Positions 17,448-26,122 of a stretch of 38,749 nucleotides of DNA are shown piece after piece. Numbering within the stretch: position 1 is the first letter of the stretch; each line of letters begins with the position of its first letter. The position numbers were made by a program, and so were the translations under genes. The stretch comes from Deltaproteobacteria bacterium (GTDB lineage: Bacteria; Myxococcota_A; UBA9160; SMWR01). The notes below the pieces were generated by a model. The model searched no databases. It had not been told where the DNA came from and worked only from the letters and a program-made list of their open reading frames with translations. Location of the stretch: contig PBYF01000075.1 in the NCBI GenBank assembly GCA_002729515.1, forward strand, positions 1 to 38,749, given 5' to 3'.

Positions 17448-19205
17448 GTGTGGCGCCCCGTCGCAGCGCTCGCGGCCATCGTGGCGGTTGCGCTCGCGGC
17501 GGTGGGACTCACCTTCTCCACCTCGACGAGCGCTCCTGCGGACTTCCGCTTCGTGAACGGGACCGAGCCGAAGACGCTCGATCCGTCGCTCATGAACGGC
17601 GAGCCGGAAATGCGCGTCGCCACCGCGATCTTCGAGGGTCTGACGCGGCGGGACGCGAAGACGCTGCGCCCGGTGCCGGGCGTCGCCGAGTCCTGGGAGG
17701 TCTCGGACGACGGCCTCACCTGGACGTTCCACCTGCGCCCCGACGCGCGCTGGAGCGACGGCAGGCCCGTCACGGCGGGCGACTTCGTGTACGCGTGGCG
17801 GCGATTGCTCGACCCGGCGACCGGGGCCGAGTACGCGTACTTCCTGCACGGGCTCGAAGGAGCGCGGGCCTACAACCGGGGAGGAGCGGCCGCCGCGCCC
17901 CGCTTCGGCGTGGACCGCGGCGTGTTCGCACCGGACCCGCGCACGCTGGTCGTCGAGCTCGAGGCTCCGGTTCCCTACTTCCTGGAGCTGACCTCGTTCT
18001 TCTCCACCCTCCCGGTGCCACGCTGGGCGGTCGAGGCCCACGGCGACCGCTGGTTCCTGCCCGGGCGCATCGTCGGCAACGGCCCGTTCCTGCTCGAGAG
18101 CTGGCGGGTCGGCGATCGCATCCGCCTGGTGCGCAACCCCGGCTACTGGGGCGCGGACGAAGTCGGCCTCGAAAGCGTGGACGTGCTCTCGCTCGAACAC
18201 CCGACGACAGCCCTCAACCTCTACCTGAGCGGTGAAATCGACTGGCTGCCTTCGCTGTACCCGCCGGAGCTGGTCGACGTGCTGCGCGACCGCCCCGATT
18301 TCTACAGCGGCCCCGGAATGATCGTGTACTTCTACCGGCTCAACGTGAACCGGCCGCCGCTCGACGACCCCCGGGTTCGCCAGGCCATCGGTCTGGCAAT
18401 CGACCGACGAGAAATCACCGACGAAGTGCTGCGGCTGGGCCAGATTCCGGCCGTGGGAATGGTCCCACCCGGAATGCCCGGTTATGCGCCTCCGGAGAGC
18501 GGACTCGGCTTCGACGTCGAACGGGCACGGGCGCTGCTGGCGGAAGCCGGCTTTCCGGGAGGCACCGGGATTCCCGAACTGGGAATCCTCTACAACACGC
18601 ACGAGCTCCACCGTCAGATCGCCGAGGTGATCGCCGACCAGCTGCGCCGGAACCTGGGCCTGCGCGTGCGCGCCTACAACCAGGAATGGCAGAGCTACAT
18701 CGCGAGCACCCGGGCGCTCGATTACGACATTGCCCGGGCGGGCTGGACCGGCGACTACCTCGACCCGAACACCTTTCTCGACCTTTTCGTGACCGACGCC
18801 GGCAACAACAACACGGGTTGGGGGGAACCGGATTACGACGCGCTGATCGCAGCGGCTTCGAACGTGGCGCGTGCGAGCGGAGATCCCGCCGCTCTCCTCG
18901 CCGCTGCGCCGGATCCGGATGTCCTGCGTGCAAGCCTCGCCCCGTTGCGAGACGAGCTGACGCCGGAGCGCCGCGCCGAGCAGCTGCGGGCCCTGCGACT
19001 CGAGCTGCTGCGCCAGGCAGAGACGATCCTCGTCGCGCGGGGCTTCCCCGTGATCCCGATCTACTTCTACGTCGCGAGCGGCCTCGTGCGGCCGGGCGTC
19101 GAGGGCTTCCACTCGGAACTCACGCTCCCCGACGGAAGCCGCGCTGCAAATCTCCAGGACCTCCACCCGCTGCGCGACATTCGGGTGGAGCGGCCCGGGC
19201 ACTAG
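17448..19205 (+). CDS. peptide ABC transporter substrate-binding protein (family 5), second copy
   Basis: The 585-residue protein is an OppA-like family 5 binding protein: FVNGTEPKTLDPSLMNGEPE, PDARWSDGRPVTAGDFVYAW, VGNGPFLLESWRVGDRIRL and VRQAIGLAIDRREITDEVL are characteristic. Its N-terminus is a hydrophobic segment (about 3-22) without a lipobox cysteine, so it is either cleaved or membrane-anchored, unlike the first copy, which is a lipoprotein. The region PDYDALIAAASNVARASGDP is followed by an Ala/Arg-rich insertion before the last helices. The start is GTG at 17448, seven bases after the oppF stop. The two binding proteins share only the family fold, suggesting different peptides. Confidence 0.88.
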   Translation: MWRPVAALAAIVAVALAAVGLTFSTSTSAPADFRFVNGTEPKTLDPSLMNGEPEMRVATAIFEGLTRRDAKTLRPVPGVAESWEVSDDGLTWTFHLRPDARWSDGRPVTAGDFVYAWRRLLDPATGAEYAYFLHGLEGARAYNRGGAAAAPRFGVDRGVFAPDPRTLVVELEAPVPYFLELTSFFSTLPVPRWAVEAHGDRWFLPGRIVGNGPFLLESWRVGDRIRLVRNPGYWGADEVGLESVDVLSLEHPTTALNLYLSGEIDWLPSLYPPELVDVLRDRPDFYSGPGMIVYFYRLNVNRPPLDDPRVRQAIGLAIDRREITDEVLRLGQIPAVGMVPPGMPGYAPPESGLGFDVERARALLAEAGFPGGTGIPELGILYNTHELHRQIAEVIADQLRRNLGLRVRAYNQEWQSYIASTRALDYDIARAGWTGDYLDPNTFLDLFVTDAGNNNTGWGEPDYDALIAAASNVARASGDPAALLAAAPDPDVLRASLAPLRDELTPERRAEQLRALRLELLRQAETILVARGFPVIPIYFYVASGLVRPGVEGFHSELTLPDGSRAANLQDLHPLRDIRVERPGH

Positions 19206-19208
19206 GCG

Positions 19209-20330
19209 GTGGGGTGGCTCGAGGCACTCGCCGTGGCCACCGCAGTCCTTGCACTGGCCGGAACGGCGTGGCTGCCGTCCCGGGCACTTCGCAGCGTGGG
19301 CGGCGCCTGGGCCGCCTTGGGGCTGCTCGTGGGCCTGCGCCCGCTGCTGGGCTTCGCACCGGCTTGTGTCGTTGCGCTGGGGCTCGGCGCCGCGGCCGGC
19401 TGGCGCCTGCCCGAGGCACTGCTCCGCCGCATCGCCTTCGCCCTGCCCTCGCTGCTGCTCCTGACCTACGTGACGGCCGTTCTCATGTACATGGCGCCGG
19501 GCAGTCCCTTCGCGAACGAGCGCGCGGCGCCGCCCGAAGTCGAGGAGGCCCTGCGCGAACGCTACGGCGTCCCCGACAGCGCGACGGCCTTTTTCGCCGT
19601 GTATCTCGAGCGGCTCGTCGTCGACGGAACCCTGGGACCCTCGATCAAGGTGCAGGGAAGGAGCGTCGAGGAGCTGCTGCTGCCGGCCCTTCCGGTGAGC
19701 CTCTCGCTGGGCGTGCTGGCGCTCGTGCTCTCCGTCGTCCTGGGCGTCGCGCTCGGCGTGCGCGCCGGCCTGCGCCCGGGTTCGGGCGCGGACCTCTCGA
19801 GCATGGGACTCGCGCTCATCGGCGTATCGCTCCCAAACTTCGTGGTGGGAGCCGTGCTGATGCTCGTCTTCGGGATCGGACTCGGCTGGCTCCCGGTCGC
19901 CGGCTGGGGCGGCTACCGGCACCTGATACTGCCCGCCATCACCCTGGCGCTCCCCACTGCAGCCTACGTGGCGCGCCTGACCCGCAGCGGAACCATCGAC
20001 GTTATGCGGCAGGATTTCATCCGCACGGCGCGCGCCAAGGGATTGCCCGAGCGGATGGTGGTGGCCAAGCACGCGCTTCGCGGCGCGCTCCTTCCGGTGG
20101 TGTCGTTTCTGGGACCCGCGGCGGCGGCCATCATGACCGGCTCCTTCGTGGTCGAGACCCTCTTCGGGGTGCCCGGCATGGGCCAGTGGTTCGTGAAGGG
20201 CGCCATCAACCGCGACTACTCCGTGGTGATGGGAACCGCGCTCATCTACTTCGCGATGATCACGGCCTTCAACCTGGCGGTGGACCTGATGCTGGCCTGG
20301 CTCGACCCCCGCTTGAGGGACGAGCTGTGA
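19209..20330 (+). CDS. peptide ABC transporter permease, OppB type, second copy, with N-terminal membrane extension
   Basis: The 373-residue product carries a normal OppB core from about residue 76 (LLRRIAFALPSLLLLTYVTA, then MYMAPGSPF) through the docking loop DFIRTARAKGLPERMVVAKH and the final AWLDPRLRDEL. In front of it lie about 75 residues with two or three extra hydrophobic segments (LEALAVATAVLALAGTAWLP and CVVALGLGAAAG) that usual OppB proteins lack. GTG at 19209, three bases after the previous stop, includes this extension. I see no stop codon or stronger start between the extension and the core, so I take it as part of the protein. The stop overlaps the next GTG (GTGA). Confidence 0.85.
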   Translation: MGWLEALAVATAVLALAGTAWLPSRALRSVGGAWAALGLLVGLRPLLGFAPACVVALGLGAAAGWRLPEALLRRIAFALPSLLLLTYVTAVLMYMAPGSPFANERAAPPEVEEALRERYGVPDSATAFFAVYLERLVVDGTLGPSIKVQGRSVEELLLPALPVSLSLGVLALVLSVVLGVALGVRAGLRPGSGADLSSMGLALIGVSLPNFVVGAVLMLVFGIGLGWLPVAGWGGYRHLILPAITLALPTAAYVARLTRSGTIDVMRQDFIRTARAKGLPERMVVAKHALRGALLPVVSFLGPAAAAIMTGSFVVETLFGVPGMGQWFVKGAINRDYSVVMGTALIYFAMITAFNLAVDLMLAWLDPRLRDEL

Positions 20331-21241
20331 ACTCTGCGGGGAGACGCGCCGTGAGCTCCGCGGGGCCGTGGCTCCAGGCCTGGGAGCGCCTGCGGCGCAG
20401 CCGCGGGGCGACGCTTGGCGGATTGCTGCTGGTCGCGATCACGGCGGCCTGCACGCTTCTCCCGTGGTGGCTCGGCCTCGACCCGGTCACCACCGAGCCG
20501 GCGACGCGCAACCTTCCGCCGTCCGCCCTGCACCCGTTCGGCACCGACGCACTCGGGCGGGATCTCCTGGCCCGGGTCCTGGTGGGGGGCCGCACGTCGC
20601 TCCTCATCGGTCTCGCCGCAACCTCCAGCTCGGTGCTGATCGGCGTACTGGTGGGAGGCACAGCCGGGTTCTACGGGGGGCGCATCGACGAAATCCTGAT
20701 GCGCTTCGTCGATTTCCTGTACGGCGTCCCGTACATGTTCCTCGTCATCCTGGTGATGCTGCTTTTCTCGGACACGGCGCGGGGCGAGCCGCTGCCGGTC
20801 TTCCTGGCCCTGGGCCTGGTGCAGTGGCTCACCATGGCGAGGATCGTGCGCGGGGAGGTACTGGCGCTGCGCGGCCGGGACTACGTGCTGGCGGCGCGCG
20901 CGCTCGGCGCCACCGACACCGCGATCCTGCTCCGGCACCTGCTGCCGAATACGATCGGCCCGATCGTCGTCTACGCGACGCTCACCGTGCCCGGAGTAAT
21001 CATCCTCGAATCGTTTCTCTCCTTCCTCGGACTGGGCGTCAGCCTCTCGTGGGGCCAGCTCGTCGCGGAAGGCGTGTCGGTAGTCAATCCGCTGCGCAGC
21101 TACTGGTGGCTGCTCTTCTGGCCGGCCGTCTTCTTGTCGACCACCCTGCTCGCGCTCAACTTCCTGGGCGACGGCCTGCGCGACTCGCTCGATCCGCGGG
21201 CCGGCGCAGGCGGAACAGATCGCTCGAAAGCTCCGGATTGA
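20327..21241 (+). CDS. peptide ABC transporter permease, OppC type, second copy
   Basis: The 304-residue protein has an N-terminal helix (GATLGGLLLVAITAACTLLP), the hallmark [20 protein letters not shown], the docking loop ARALGATDTAILLRHLLPN and the conserved ending LNFLGDGLRDSLDPR. Without the long periplasmic loop of the first copy it resembles standard OppC. The GTG start overlaps the previous stop. About 13 further residues after the conserved ending run 86 bases into the 3' end of the convergent LolB-like gene. It closes the transporter cluster, and I see no terminator because the overlap leaves no intergenic space. Confidence 0.9.
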   Translation: MNSAGRRAVSSAGPWLQAWERLRRSRGATLGGLLLVAITAACTLLPWWLGLDPVTTEPATRNLPPSALHPFGTDALGRDLLARVLVGGRTSLLIGLAATSSSVLIGVLVGGTAGFYGGRIDEILMRFVDFLYGVPYMFLVILVMLLFSDTARGEPLPVFLALGLVQWLTMARIVRGEVLALRGRDYVLAARALGATDTAILLRHLLPNTIGPIVVYATLTVPGVIILESFLSFLGLGVSLSWGQLVAEGVSVVNPLRSYWWLLFWPAVFLSTTLLALNFLGDGLRDSLDPRAGAGGTDRSKAPD

Positions 21242-21968
21242 GCTCCAGGTTGCGGAACTCGATCTCGGCACGCGTCTGGTCGCGGGTGGCGAGCGTCAAC
21301 CGCTGCGGGAAATCCACGCCGCCAACATCGACGAAGTCGCCGTAGTCGGCCATCCACAGACGGATCCCCGCGCCAGTGAAGCGCTCGATTCGCACCAGAC
21401 GACCGAGTGCATCGAAGCGAACCCGGCAGCGCAGCTCGCCCGAAACATCGGCGAGCTCGATGCGCACATCTCCGACTGCATCTCCATAGGCGGCCTGGGC
21501 GACGAGCGACGGGACCGGAGCCGGCGCGCCCAGGAGCAGCGCGATCGCCTCATCGGTTCCGAGGTCGACCCCAGCCGTCTCCCAGAGCAAGCCCGCGTAG
21601 ACGACCCCGCTGCGATAGCTGCCGTCGTCCGCACGCAGCAGCTCGTATTGACCGCCGTCTACCACGAGTACGGCCAGGGTCTGATCGAAGAGGCCCTTCA
21701 CCTCGACACGCAGCCGTCCCGGGCGCTCGACCAGCACTACCTGCTTGCTGCGAAAACGCACGGCCGCGCTGTCCACCGCGAGCCGCACGCGACCGCGCAG
21801 CGAGCGCCGAGACACGGTGTTCTCGGCCCACGCGGCGAGCAGGCGCGCGGGGCGCGGGTCGTCGGTCCCCAGCAACACGAATGCCGGTGCGGGCGTGCGG
21901 CACGCGACCGCAGAGAGGGAAAGGACCAGCAGCACCGGCAGGGCGGCGGCGCGAGCCGCAGTGTGCAT
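21156..21968 (-). CDS. LolB-like / DUF4292-type outer-membrane lipoprotein
   Basis: The 270-residue product starts MHTAARAAALPVLLVLSLSA with a lipoprotein-type signal ending at C23. The body alternates beta-strands with RSLRGRVRLAVDSAAVRF, RPGRLRVEVKGLFDQTLAVL and a late DFPQRLTLATRDQTRAEIEF. This fits the half-open beta-barrel of the LolA/LolB-like superfamily, which carries hydrophobic lipid anchors or glycolipids. Precise function is inferred. ATG at 21968 is four bases after the stop of the TPR gene, which suggests one transcript. The last 28 or so codons overlap the opposite-strand oppC-type gene. Confidence 0.7.
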   Translation of the reverse strand: MHTAARAAALPVLLVLSLSAVACRTPAPAFVLLGTDDPRPARLLAAWAENTVSRRSLRGRVRLAVDSAAVRFRSKQVVLVERPGRLRVEVKGLFDQTLAVLVVDGGQYELLRADDGSYRSGVVYAGLLWETAGVDLGTDEAIALLLGAPAPVPSLVAQAAYGDAVGDVRIELADVSGELRCRVRFDALGRLVRIERFTGAGIRLWMADYGDFVDVGGVDFPQRLTLATRDQTRAEIEFRNLELNPELSSDLFRLRRPADRASRAGRRPGS

Positions 21969-21972
21969 CGCG

Positions 21973-23736
21973 CTAACGCAGCTCTTTCCGGAGGATTTGG
22001 AGCTTCTCGACCAGATCCGGCTGCTCGCTCTCTCGGGGCTCCATGAGAATCGCCTCCTCGAATCGCTCGAGGGCGCGCTCCTTCTCGTCCAGGAGCAGGT
22101 AGGTGTCGCCAATGTGCTCGAGCACCACCGGGTCACCACCCGTCAGCTTCTGGGCGCGCTCGAGTTCCCGAAGCGCACGATCGAGCAGGGGCTTCGCCTC
22201 GACCTCGCGGCCACTTTCGATGAGCGGGCGGGCGCGCATGTAGTAGACCCAACCCAGACTGTCGATGATGTAGCCATCGTCGGGCCGAAGCTCGATCGCT
22301 CGCATGATCATGCTCTCGGCCTCATCGAGGTTGATTCCCTTCTCGGCCCAGACGTATCCGATGTAGTTCAGAGCGCTCGCGTTGTCCGGATTCTGCTCCA
22401 AGGCCCGGAGCATGAAGGCGACGGCCTGATCGGTCTCGTCAGCCTCGCCGTAGACCACACCCATGTTGAAGAGCAGCTCATCGCTATCGGGCTGCTCGTC
22501 GAGCATCGCCTCCACTTCGCTGACGGCACTCTCGAGGTCGCCCGCCTTGGCGCGCAGCGTGGCGGAGTACAGGCGCATCTCGTCCGCGTCCCTCACGGCG
22601 CGGGCCCGCTCCACTTCTTCCAGGGCACGCCGGTACTCGCCGCGGCGCTCGAAGACCGTGGCAATCTGGACGCGCGCCTCCGGGTAGTAGCGATGCTCTT
22701 CGGGAATCTTGGCGAACGCCGCAATCGCCGCATCGGAGTCGCCAATACGCCGGTCGACGACGCCCAGAAAGAAAGCCACCTCGTAATCGACGGGTCCGGT
22801 GGCCATGGCGCGCTCGAAACGGCCACGGGCTTCTAGAAAGCGACGCGCCTCAAAGAACAAGTAGCCCAGGCGCACTGCGGAATGGAGGTCCTCGGGAAAG
22901 CGCTCCTCCACGATCATGAAGGTAGCCAGCGCTCCATCCACGTCATCGAGTGCAAGCTGCGCATCGCCGAGAGCCACCAGGGTCTGGTGATGGTTGGGAT
23001 GGCGGTCGAGAATCTCGCGGTAGAGCTCCACTTCCGCGACATGGTCGCCACGCTGGCGAAACAGGCGGCCCAGGGCGCCGTAGAGCCGCAGGTTCTCCGG
23101 ATCCCGCCCGAGGGCCTCGCGCAGTGCCACCTCGGCATCCTTGGCCCGGTCCATGCGCTGGTAGGCGTTCGCGACAGCAATCCGCGCGCGCGAGTCCCCG
23201 GGATCCCGCTCGACCATCCACCCCGCGATATCCAATGCGTCGTCCGTTCGGCCGGCCTCGAGATAGATCTGGTAGAGAAGGAAGGCCGCGTCGACGCTCA
23301 CCGGCTCGCCGGGACTGCGGGTGAGCACGTCCTCCGCATCTCCGGTCCGACGCTTGATGCGATAGAAGTGACCGACGAAGAGCCGCGACGGCTCGTCCTC
23401 GGGATCCAACTCGAGCGCCCGCTCCGCGTGGGCGATCGCGTCGTCCAGCCGGTTGTGCTGGGCCAGAACCGCAGCCAGTTTTCGGTGCAGGTAGGACGAT
23501 TCCGGGTCCTTTTCCACGGCGCGCTGGTAGGCCCCGAGAGCCTCGGTCGCGCGACCGTCTACGGCCAACTGCTGCGCCACCAGGACGTCGTACTCAGCTG
23601 GAGCATCGGGGCGGATCACCGGACCATCGCGCGTCACGCCACGCCCAAAGGGCACGCCGGCCCGCAACGTCGAACACCCCCCCAGCAGGAGGACCGCCGC
23701 AGACAGAACGATCCAGTTGGTGTGACGTCGCCTCAT
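21973..23736 (-). CDS. TPR-repeat outer-membrane lipoprotein
   Basis: The 587-residue protein begins [20 protein letters not shown] with a lipobox LLGG-C21, so it is a predicted lipoprotein. Most of the rest is tetratricopeptide repeats from about 50 to the end, for example [39 protein letters not shown] and [22 protein letters not shown] lipoproteins act as periplasmic scaffolds in secretion, envelope assembly or exopolysaccharide export; nothing here fixes which. The start overlaps the cysC stop as ATGA (23733-23736). The LolB-like lipoprotein gene follows after four bases, and the pair may work together at the outer membrane. Confidence 0.85.
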   Translation of the reverse strand: MRRRHTNWIVLSAAVLLLGGCSTLRAGVPFGRGVTRDGPVIRPDAPAEYDVLVAQQLAVDGRATEALGAYQRAVEKDPESSYLHRKLAAVLAQHNRLDDAIAHAERALELDPEDEPSRLFVGHFYRIKRRTGDAEDVLTRSPGEPVSVDAAFLLYQIYLEAGRTDDALDIAGWMVERDPGDSRARIAVANAYQRMDRAKDAEVALREALGRDPENLRLYGALGRLFRQRGDHVAEVELYREILDRHPNHHQTLVALGDAQLALDDVDGALATFMIVEERFPEDLHSAVRLGYLFFEARRFLEARGRFERAMATGPVDYEVAFFLGVVDRRIGDSDAAIAAFAKIPEEHRYYPEARVQIATVFERRGEYRRALEEVERARAVRDADEMRLYSATLRAKAGDLESAVSEVEAMLDEQPDSDELLFNMGVVYGEADETDQAVAFMLRALEQNPDNASALNYIGYVWAEKGINLDEAESMIMRAIELRPDDGYIIDSLGWVYYMRARPLIESGREVEAKPLLDRALRELERAQKLTGGDPVVLEHIGDTYLLLDEKERALERFEEAILMEPRESEQPDLVEKLQILRKELR

Positions 23737-24347
23737 TCTGAGCCCAGGTACCCCTTCTCCTCCAGGTAGCCAATCAGCGTTCCCACACTCTCTTCGACAG
23801 ATTCCGCGTTCGTATCCAGTACGAGTTCCGGCTTTTCAGGCGCCTCGTACGGGGCCGAGACGCCGGTAAACTCCGGGATCTCGCCAGCGCGAGCCTTCGC
23901 GTAGAGGCCCTTCACGTCCCGGCTCTCGCAAGTCTCCACTGAGGCGTCGACCAGCACCTCGACGAAGTCGCCGGGCTCCATGATGGCGCGCACGGCGTCC
24001 CTGTCGGCCCTGTACGGCGAGATGAACGACGTCAGCGCGATCACCCCGGCGTCCGTAAAGAGCTTCGCCACCTCGCCGATGCGTCGGATATTCTCCGTGC
24101 GGGCCTCGGGGCTGAAGCCGAGGTTCGAGTTGAGCCCATGGCGCACGTTGTCGCCGTCCAGCACATAGGCGTGGCGTCCCCGAGCATGGAGCGCACCCTC
24201 CGCCGCCACCGCGATGGTCGACTTGCCCGAGCCCGAAAGACCCGTGAGCCAGACCGTGACCCCCCGCTGCCCGAGCCTGCGCTCCCGGTCCTGGCGGGTC
24301 ACGTGACCCTCGTGCCAGGTGATATTGGTCGCCTTGCGTTCCGACAA
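23733..24347 (-). CDS. cysC: adenylylsulfate (APS) kinase
   Basis: The 204-residue protein phosphorylates adenosine 5'-phosphosulfate to PAPS. It shows the P-loop GLSGSGKST (36-44), [10 protein letters not shown] (64-73), [13 protein letters not shown] (108-120) and [10 protein letters not shown] further on, all diagnostic of APS kinase. The start is TTG at 24347 with GGGAGGA seven bases upstream. Length matches stand-alone CysC. No sulfate adenylyltransferase, PAPS reductase or sulfotransferase is nearby, so PAPS supply for sulfonation rather than assimilation is possible but unproven. It is 147 bases after the IscS-like gene and is translationally coupled to the TPR lipoprotein gene. Confidence 0.93.
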   Translation of the reverse strand: MSERKATNITWHEGHVTRQDRERRLGQRGVTVWLTGLSGSGKSTIAVAAEGALHARGRHAYVLDGDNVRHGLNSNLGFSPEARTENIRRIGEVAKLFTDAGVIALTSFISPYRADRDAVRAIMEPGDFVEVLVDASVETCESRDVKGLYAKARAGEIPEFTGVSAPYEAPEKPELVLDTNAESVEESVGTLIGYLEEKGYLGSE

Positions 24348-24494
24348 GCGGTCGTCCTCCCTGCGCTATCCGGGCACCGGGCCGAATTGGCACCCATATG
24401 AGGGTAGCGCGGCGAGCCCCCGGCGGGGACGACCCCAGGCCCCCAGTGGGGAACGACCCGAGCCGGCGTCGACATCCTCCGGGAGCTGGCCGGC

Positions 24495-25700
24495 CTAGTT
24501 CCCGGACAGGCGCCTCCCCGCACCGGGGCTGCGCTCTCGAAGCGCCCCGACCTCTTCGAGCACACGCTGCACGACCCGTTCGACCTGCTCCGGGGTATTC
24601 GAGCGTCCGAGGCCAAACCGCAGCGACGCGCGGGCAGCGGAGTCGGACAACCCGATGGCACGCAGCACGTGGCTGGGCTCCCCGCTCGCCGAAGCGCAGG
24701 CCGATCCGGCAGAGAGGGCCACGTCTTTGAGCGCCGCAATCAGCGCGTCCGCCTCGACACCGGGGATGCAGACGTTGAGATTTCCAGGCAAGCGCCGCTC
24801 GGGGTCGCCATTGACGCGCGCATCCGGCAGGCCATCCGCGAGACCTTCCCGAAGCCGCTCGCGGAGCGCGGTGATCCGCTCCACCTCGGCCGGCATCTCT
24901 TCCAGACACAGTTCCACGGCTCGGGCAAAGCCGACCACCAGCGGCACTGGCAGCGTCCCCGAGCGGCGTCCGCGCTCGTGCCCGCCACCGTACAGGAGCG
25001 GCTCGAGCCGGATTCGCGGGCTGCGTTCGCGCACGTAGAGAAGACCCACGCCCTTCGGACCATAGAGCTTGTGGGCGCACATCGAGAGCAGGTCGACTCC
25101 GAGTGCACCGACATCGAGCGGAAGCTTCCCCGCCATTTGAGCGGCATCGGTGTGAAAGAGCACACCGCGCTCGCGACAGACCGCTCCGATCTCCGCCAGG
25201 GGTTCGAGCACGCCGATCTCGCCGTTCGCCGCCATCACCGAGACGAGCCGGGTGCGCTCGGTCAGGGCGGCGGCCACCGCTCCGGGATCCACGCGGCCCC
25301 CGCCGTCGACCGGAACGACCGTGACCTCGCAGCCGTCGCGCTCGAGCGCCGCACACGCGTCCAGCACGGCCGGGTGCTCGACTGCACTCGTCACGACGTG
25401 CCCGCTGGCGGGACCGCCGGCAGCGCGAACCACGCCCTGCAGCGCCAGGTTGTCACTCTCGGTGGTACCGCTCGTAAAGACGATTTCCCGGGAGTCACTG
25501 GCGCCAATGTCCCGGGCCAGCCGCTCACGCGCATCCTCCACCGCGGCCTCGGCGGCCCACCCGAAGCGATGTGTCGCACTCGAGGGGTTCCCGAACGACT
25601 CGGTAAACCACGGCAACATCGCGTCCAGAACACGCGGGTCACAGGGCGTCGTGGCGTGGTGGTCGAGGTAGATGGGTGTCTCGAGCGCCGCGGCGCTCAC
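24495..25700 (-). CDS. iscS: cysteine desulfurase (IscS/NifS family)
   Basis: The 401-residue PLP enzyme releases sulfur from cysteine for Fe-S cluster and thio-cofactor assembly. The PLP lysine is K211 in SMCAHKLYGPKG. The persulfide-forming C335 lies in LSAGSACASASGEPSHVL, the long-loop IscS-like type. The N-terminus IYLDHHATTPCDP is typical. I chose GTG at 25700, which gives normal IscS length and lies 23 bases after the IscA-like stop; a GTG at 25748 would overlap that gene. It lies downstream of an IscA-type gene, but no IscU, HscA or HscB is in the window. The symbol is by family; a NifS-like name would also fit. Confidence 0.92.
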   Translation of the reverse strand: MSAAALETPIYLDHHATTPCDPRVLDAMLPWFTESFGNPSSATHRFGWAAEAAVEDARERLARDIGASDSREIVFTSGTTESDNLALQGVVRAAGGPASGHVVTSAVEHPAVLDACAALERDGCEVTVVPVDGGGRVDPGAVAAALTERTRLVSVMAANGEIGVLEPLAEIGAVCRERGVLFHTDAAQMAGKLPLDVGALGVDLLSMCAHKLYGPKGVGLLYVRERSPRIRLEPLLYGGGHERGRRSGTLPVPLVVGFARAVELCLEEMPAEVERITALRERLREGLADGLPDARVNGDPERRLPGNLNVCIPGVEADALIAALKDVALSAGSACASASGEPSHVLRAIGLSDSAARASLRFGLGRSNTPEQVERVVQRVLEEVGALRERSPGAGRRLSGN

Positions 25701-25723
25701 CCGGGATGCATCCCGATCCGGGC

Positions 25724-26056
25724 TCAAGCGCTGAACGACTCGCCGCAACCGCAGGTGTTCTGGGCGTTCGGATTTACCATCTTGAACCCCGATTCCTGGA
25801 GCGTGTCCACGAAGTCGAGTGTCGTACCCATGAGGTAGAACGCGCTCTTCTCGTCCATCACGACGCGGACCGGGCCGGCCTCCACGGTCGTATCGGAGCC
25901 GCTCACCTCATCGTCGAAGCTGAACTCGTAGCGCAGCCCCGAGCAGCCCCCACCGACCACCCGCAGGCGCAGGGCGTGGGAGTCGAGCCTGCCCTCCTTC
26001 TCGAGCAAGCCCTGGACCCGGTCCCGGGCTGCATTCGACACCTGGATCACGGACAT
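25724..26056 (-). CDS. iscA: A-type iron-sulfur carrier (IscA/ErpA family)
   Basis: The 110-residue protein has the three conserved A-type cysteines: C38 in GGGCSGLRY, and C102 and C104 in NTCGCGESF near the C-terminus. A-type proteins carry or transfer Fe-S clusters or iron to apoproteins. ATG at 26056 has GAGAGGAG four bases upstream, much better than an in-frame start at 26110. A promoter-like pair lies just upstream. It precedes the cysteine desulfurase gene by 23 bases. IscA and ErpA cannot be told apart from sequence alone, so the symbol is provisional. Confidence 0.9.
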   Translation of the reverse strand: MSVIQVSNAARDRVQGLLEKEGRLDSHALRLRVVGGGCSGLRYEFSFDDEVSGSDTTVEAGPVRVVMDEKSAFYLMGTTLDFVDTLQESGFKMVNPNAQNTCGCGESFSA

Positions 26057-26089
26057 CGATCTCCTCTCGAGGCGCAATCGCCGACGCCA

Positions 26090-26117
26090 AGCATAAGTCC
26101 CACCCTGCACGCGTCAA
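26090..26117 (-). promoter_or_regulatory. sigma-70-like promoter for the iscA-iscS genes
   Basis: On the minus strand TTGACG (26117-26112) and TATGCT (26095-26090) are separated by 16 bases. They lie in the 66-base gap after the tlyA stop and before the iscA-like ribosome site. The -35 matches 5 of 6 consensus bases and the -10 matches 4 of 6. A transcript would start near 26083. It is the clearest promoter in the window and suggests the Fe-S genes are not only read through from tlyA. Confidence 0.6.
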
Positions 26118-26122
26118 CGCTT

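Noticed and set aside
17232..20072. 946-codon minus-strand open frame
   Set aside because: It mirrors oppF, the second binding protein and the second oppB. Its composition is Arg/Gly/His-rich low complexity without domains.
18686..20326. Long upstream extension of the second oppC frame
   Set aside because: It reads through two other real genes out of frame. The conserved N-terminus and the GTGA overlap place the start at 20327.
24421..24451. Short C/G inverted repeats after the cysteine desulfurase gene as a terminator
   Set aside because: The stems are only four bases and no T tract follows; such runs are expected by chance at this base composition.
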